A DNA stretch of 64,000 nt from Lepidostoma basale (lineage: Eukaryota > Arthropoda > Insecta > Trichoptera > Lepidostomatidae), in NCBI GenBank assembly GCA_022606425.2, contig JAHDVF020000211.1, positions 1,674,001 to 1,738,000 of the forward strand. Direction: 5' to 3'. Both the position numbers and the translations under genes were made by a program. Below, piece by piece: positions 61,492-64,000 of the stretch (position 1 is its first letter; every line of letters starts with the position of its first letter). The notes beneath the pieces were generated by a model. The model made no database searches and was not told where the DNA came from. It saw nothing but the letters and a program-made list of their open reading frames with translations.

Positions 61492-63258
61492 ATGACTATT
61501 GATCTGGATATTATTGAAAAGCCATCTTTAATTGCTCCCAAAAAGAGGGCTAATGGAAAAAAATCTGTAGGTGCCACAGGACATGTGGATCACGTTATTG
61601 TAATTCAGGTACAAAATGTTTACATTTCCAAAATGAAAAATTAAGCTTATTTACATATTCTCTAATGTTCATTTAAATTATAAAACATCATCTTATATTT
61701 TTCTGATAAATAATTAATAATTCTGAATAATTAGTGAAACTCCATAATTAATATAATAATTAAAATGCTATTTTTCCACTTTCTGGTTTATTTATCTTCC
61801 TCCCCATGAAAAGGTTTAATGCCTTCTCCACATCTCAAGAAAATTAAACTCATATGTAGAATAAAAGTATTCCAATTGTTTTTTTGAATCCTTATAAAAT
61901 TTTATTGAACTTTTAAATAATAACTCTTTCAATTAGAATAAGGATATGAGTGCGTACATTAATAAAAAAAATGTTAAGAATTAATGGAATAAAACTTATC
62001 CTAAATATTTTTACTCAAAAAGTTTGTTCTCTATCCATAGGGTGTATCTAATGGCACATCAGCAAAAAAACATACATTTACCGAGGGAATTATGGAACAT
62101 CATAAAATGAGCGGAACAGGCTTGACTCGCACTAATGGAATAAAAAATCATACGATTATGGATTTGCCAATGATTCCAGACGATGACGATGAAAAATATG
62201 ATCCATCCCCGACACATATTGAAAAAGAGCCCTTTTGTGATAGGCCTCAGAGTCTTCACAAGAACGGTTATCAACAACTTAACTTAAATCTGCACAGCAG
62301 CAGGGAAATTGTGGATCTTTCACCAATTTATGAAAACTCGTCTGACGCTTGTTCCAGCCACGATGATGTGCGCAGCTCCAACAACGAAATGTTGTTGCAG
62401 AAAAACAATAAAATAAACACAGATGATATCAATGACAGTAATACGCCGACTCCGTATAATCTGTCTCAAACGCATTCCGAAAGCAGTCTGGATATGGGGT
62501 CTATTTCTGAAGGCCCTTATAAGAATAGTGGAAAAAAGTTAAGGATGAAAGTAAATATTGCGTCCGATTCAAATACGAACGAAGAATTTATTGATACAGA
62601 AGCATCTGCCTTAAAATGTGATTCAGAAACTTCGGGATCTCCGGAAAGATCCGTGATGAGTAGTTCTACAGATGGATACTTGACCATGACGGGCACCATC
62701 AAGAGAGGGAAAAAAAAGGGTCAGAATATTGATGTAAAGTTGAACATTTCACGAGAGGAGCTTGAGGTATTGGAAGCAGCAATTGTGGCAAAGGAGAACA
62801 GCAAAGCTCAGCAGTGGTGTACTTGCTCCCTGACATATGGTCTCCACATCATGGTTTGGTCGTTTATCTGTATGCCATTTATAATGATCATTTCTGGGGT
62901 GTACTCTTTCTATATTGGTACCCTCACGTGGTACAATATATTTACTTATGTAAGCGAAGGAAAGAGTATTTGTAAAAGAATTTTTATATCTCCATTTGTT
63001 ATACTGTTTTATCCATTTTTGATATTCCTGTTTACTCTAGGTGTAAGTCTATATGCAGGGATAGCACAGCTCACGTGCTGTGCTGGAGGGTGGTGGAAGG
63101 AAGTGTGCGATTTAGAAAAAGGGTTTTATGGATGGTTCTGTGGGCTGCTGCATCTGTCTGATTGCAGTCCATACGAGGTAGTGATTTTGACTGATTTAAA
63201 AGTGGTTGAGAACACTGACATGAGGGGACATTCCTCGACTGAAGATATTTCCATATAA
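61492..63258 (+). CDS. TMEM169: TMEM169-like transmembrane protein
   Basis: Coding exons 61492-61608 and 62041-63258 (stop TAA), 444 residues. A non-coding 5' exon probably ends at 61361, with an intron to the acceptor at 61459-61460. Residues 1-295 are hydrophilic and Ser/Asn-rich, apart from KRGKKKGQNIDVKLNISREE, which leads into the conserved part. Two hydrophobic helices follow, at about 303-327 and 352-381, separated by FYIGTLTWYN. A Trp/Cys-rich segment (CCAGGWW, GFYGWFCGLLHLSDCSPYEV) comes next and the tail is short and polar. Two helices after a long soluble N-terminus, with GTLTWYN and EKGF.GW...L.DCSPY, match what I know of TMEM169, an uncharacterised membrane protein. Function is unknown. 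An AATAAA lies at 63456-63461. It is divergent from MCM2, with about 750 bp between the start codons. Confidence 0.8.
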
Positions 63259-64000
63259 TAACAAATAAGAATTTTATATATCTTACTGGGGCCACCGGTA
63301 GTATATCATTCCAGCATCCATCATCATATCTTCAACAATTATTTGCTATTTGATGCAATTAGTATGCGCATAAAATCCTAGTCATTGTTGCTTGCTAAAT
63401 TAATACATACGTAGTTTATAATTATTTTAGTAAAACAGAAAAAGTCTTGTTTATCAATAAAATATTTATTTTATGAACAATTGTACCTAATTTTCGAAAC
63501 TAGTCAGTAATTATTTATATAGTAGATATTTAAATTACAGAATTTTGAGGTTTATGAAGATGTTAGTTCCATACTGCATGTTAAAATAAAAATAAAATAA
63601 ATAGTTCCCAGATGTTTTAGCATGGTGCCAAGTGTGTTACAATGCTGCAGAATTAATCAGATAAGTACCAATTTAACATAATTTAGAGAATGTCGACATG
63701 TAACAGAATGAAAACACATGTAGCTTTGTAGTTCAGAGTGAAGTTAGAGTGTAAGCAAGTCTTTTTGCCTTTTTATAAATTAAATTTATAGAAATAAGCA
63801 GCTTTTTGTATACAATTTGTAACGTATTTTAAGATTTTATCATGTTTGTAATGATGACGAGACATTCTTTTATTAATGATTTTTGAAATTTAAGTAGAGA
63901 ATTGGAAATATCCCAGGACATGTGTAATGAACCTATCAATTTGGTTATTAATTATACTCTCCATTTGATATGTAGTTGTCACATGTTATTCAATGTGGTA
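63259..64000. other. 3' UTR and flank of the TMEM169-like gene
   Basis: AT-rich, with AATAAA at 63456-63461. No further gene before the window ends. Confidence 0.5.

Overview
This is an AT-rich, repeat-dense nuclear window from an animal. An insect, probably a lepidopteran, fits best: spliced genes with GT-AG introns, retrotransposon reverse-transcriptase tails typical of moth and butterfly genomes, and a tRNA-derived SINE. The order cannot be proven from the sequence alone.

Five genes can be reconstructed exon by exon. (1) 17766-28508 (+): a large, mostly disordered protein of about 2,000 residues that I do not recognise, in seven exons, with an apparent 1-nt frameshift near the end of its giant exon. 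(2) 31857-37510 (-): BBS5, a BBSome subunit, seven exons, 345 aa. (3) 37941-39326 (+): ZCCHC10-like zinc-knuckle/serine-rich protein, three exons, 138 aa. (4) 45136-60738 (-): MCM2 of the replicative helicase, 13 exons, 884 aa, whose first coding exon is only the ATG. (5) 61492-63258 (+): TMEM169-like membrane protein, two coding exons, 444 aa. BBS5/ZCCHC10 and MCM2/TMEM169 are two divergent pairs with short shared promoters. An RFX X-box-like site lies beside BBS5 and an E2F-type site beside MCM2. The genes do not form one pathway.

The first 17.7 kb and most introns are transposable-element debris: 5'-truncated non-LTR elements ending in (TTAG)n; a non-autonomous family sharing their 3' tail; tRNA-derived SINEs; hAT, piggyBac-like, mariner-like, pogo-like and MADF-bearing DNA elements, several with readable target-site duplications; a Penelope-like endonuclease fragment; and a 323-bp (TA)n tract.

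The most interesting signal is not a gene. At least seven repeat families, scattered over about twenty places and often in head-to-head inverted pairs, carry a hammerhead-ribozyme-like core: (C/U)NGANRA, one extra nucleotide, a 5-6 bp stem II, GAAA, a very short self-complementary stem III (CATG, CTAG, CCGG, CGTG or CAGCTG), then UC or UU. One lies 157 nt downstream of the Penelope-like GIY-YIG ORF, and another occurs as a 130-bp tandem dimer. Hammerheads are known from Penelope-like elements; the diversity here, the constant extra nucleotide and an apparent C3-G8 to U3-A8 change deserve a second look.
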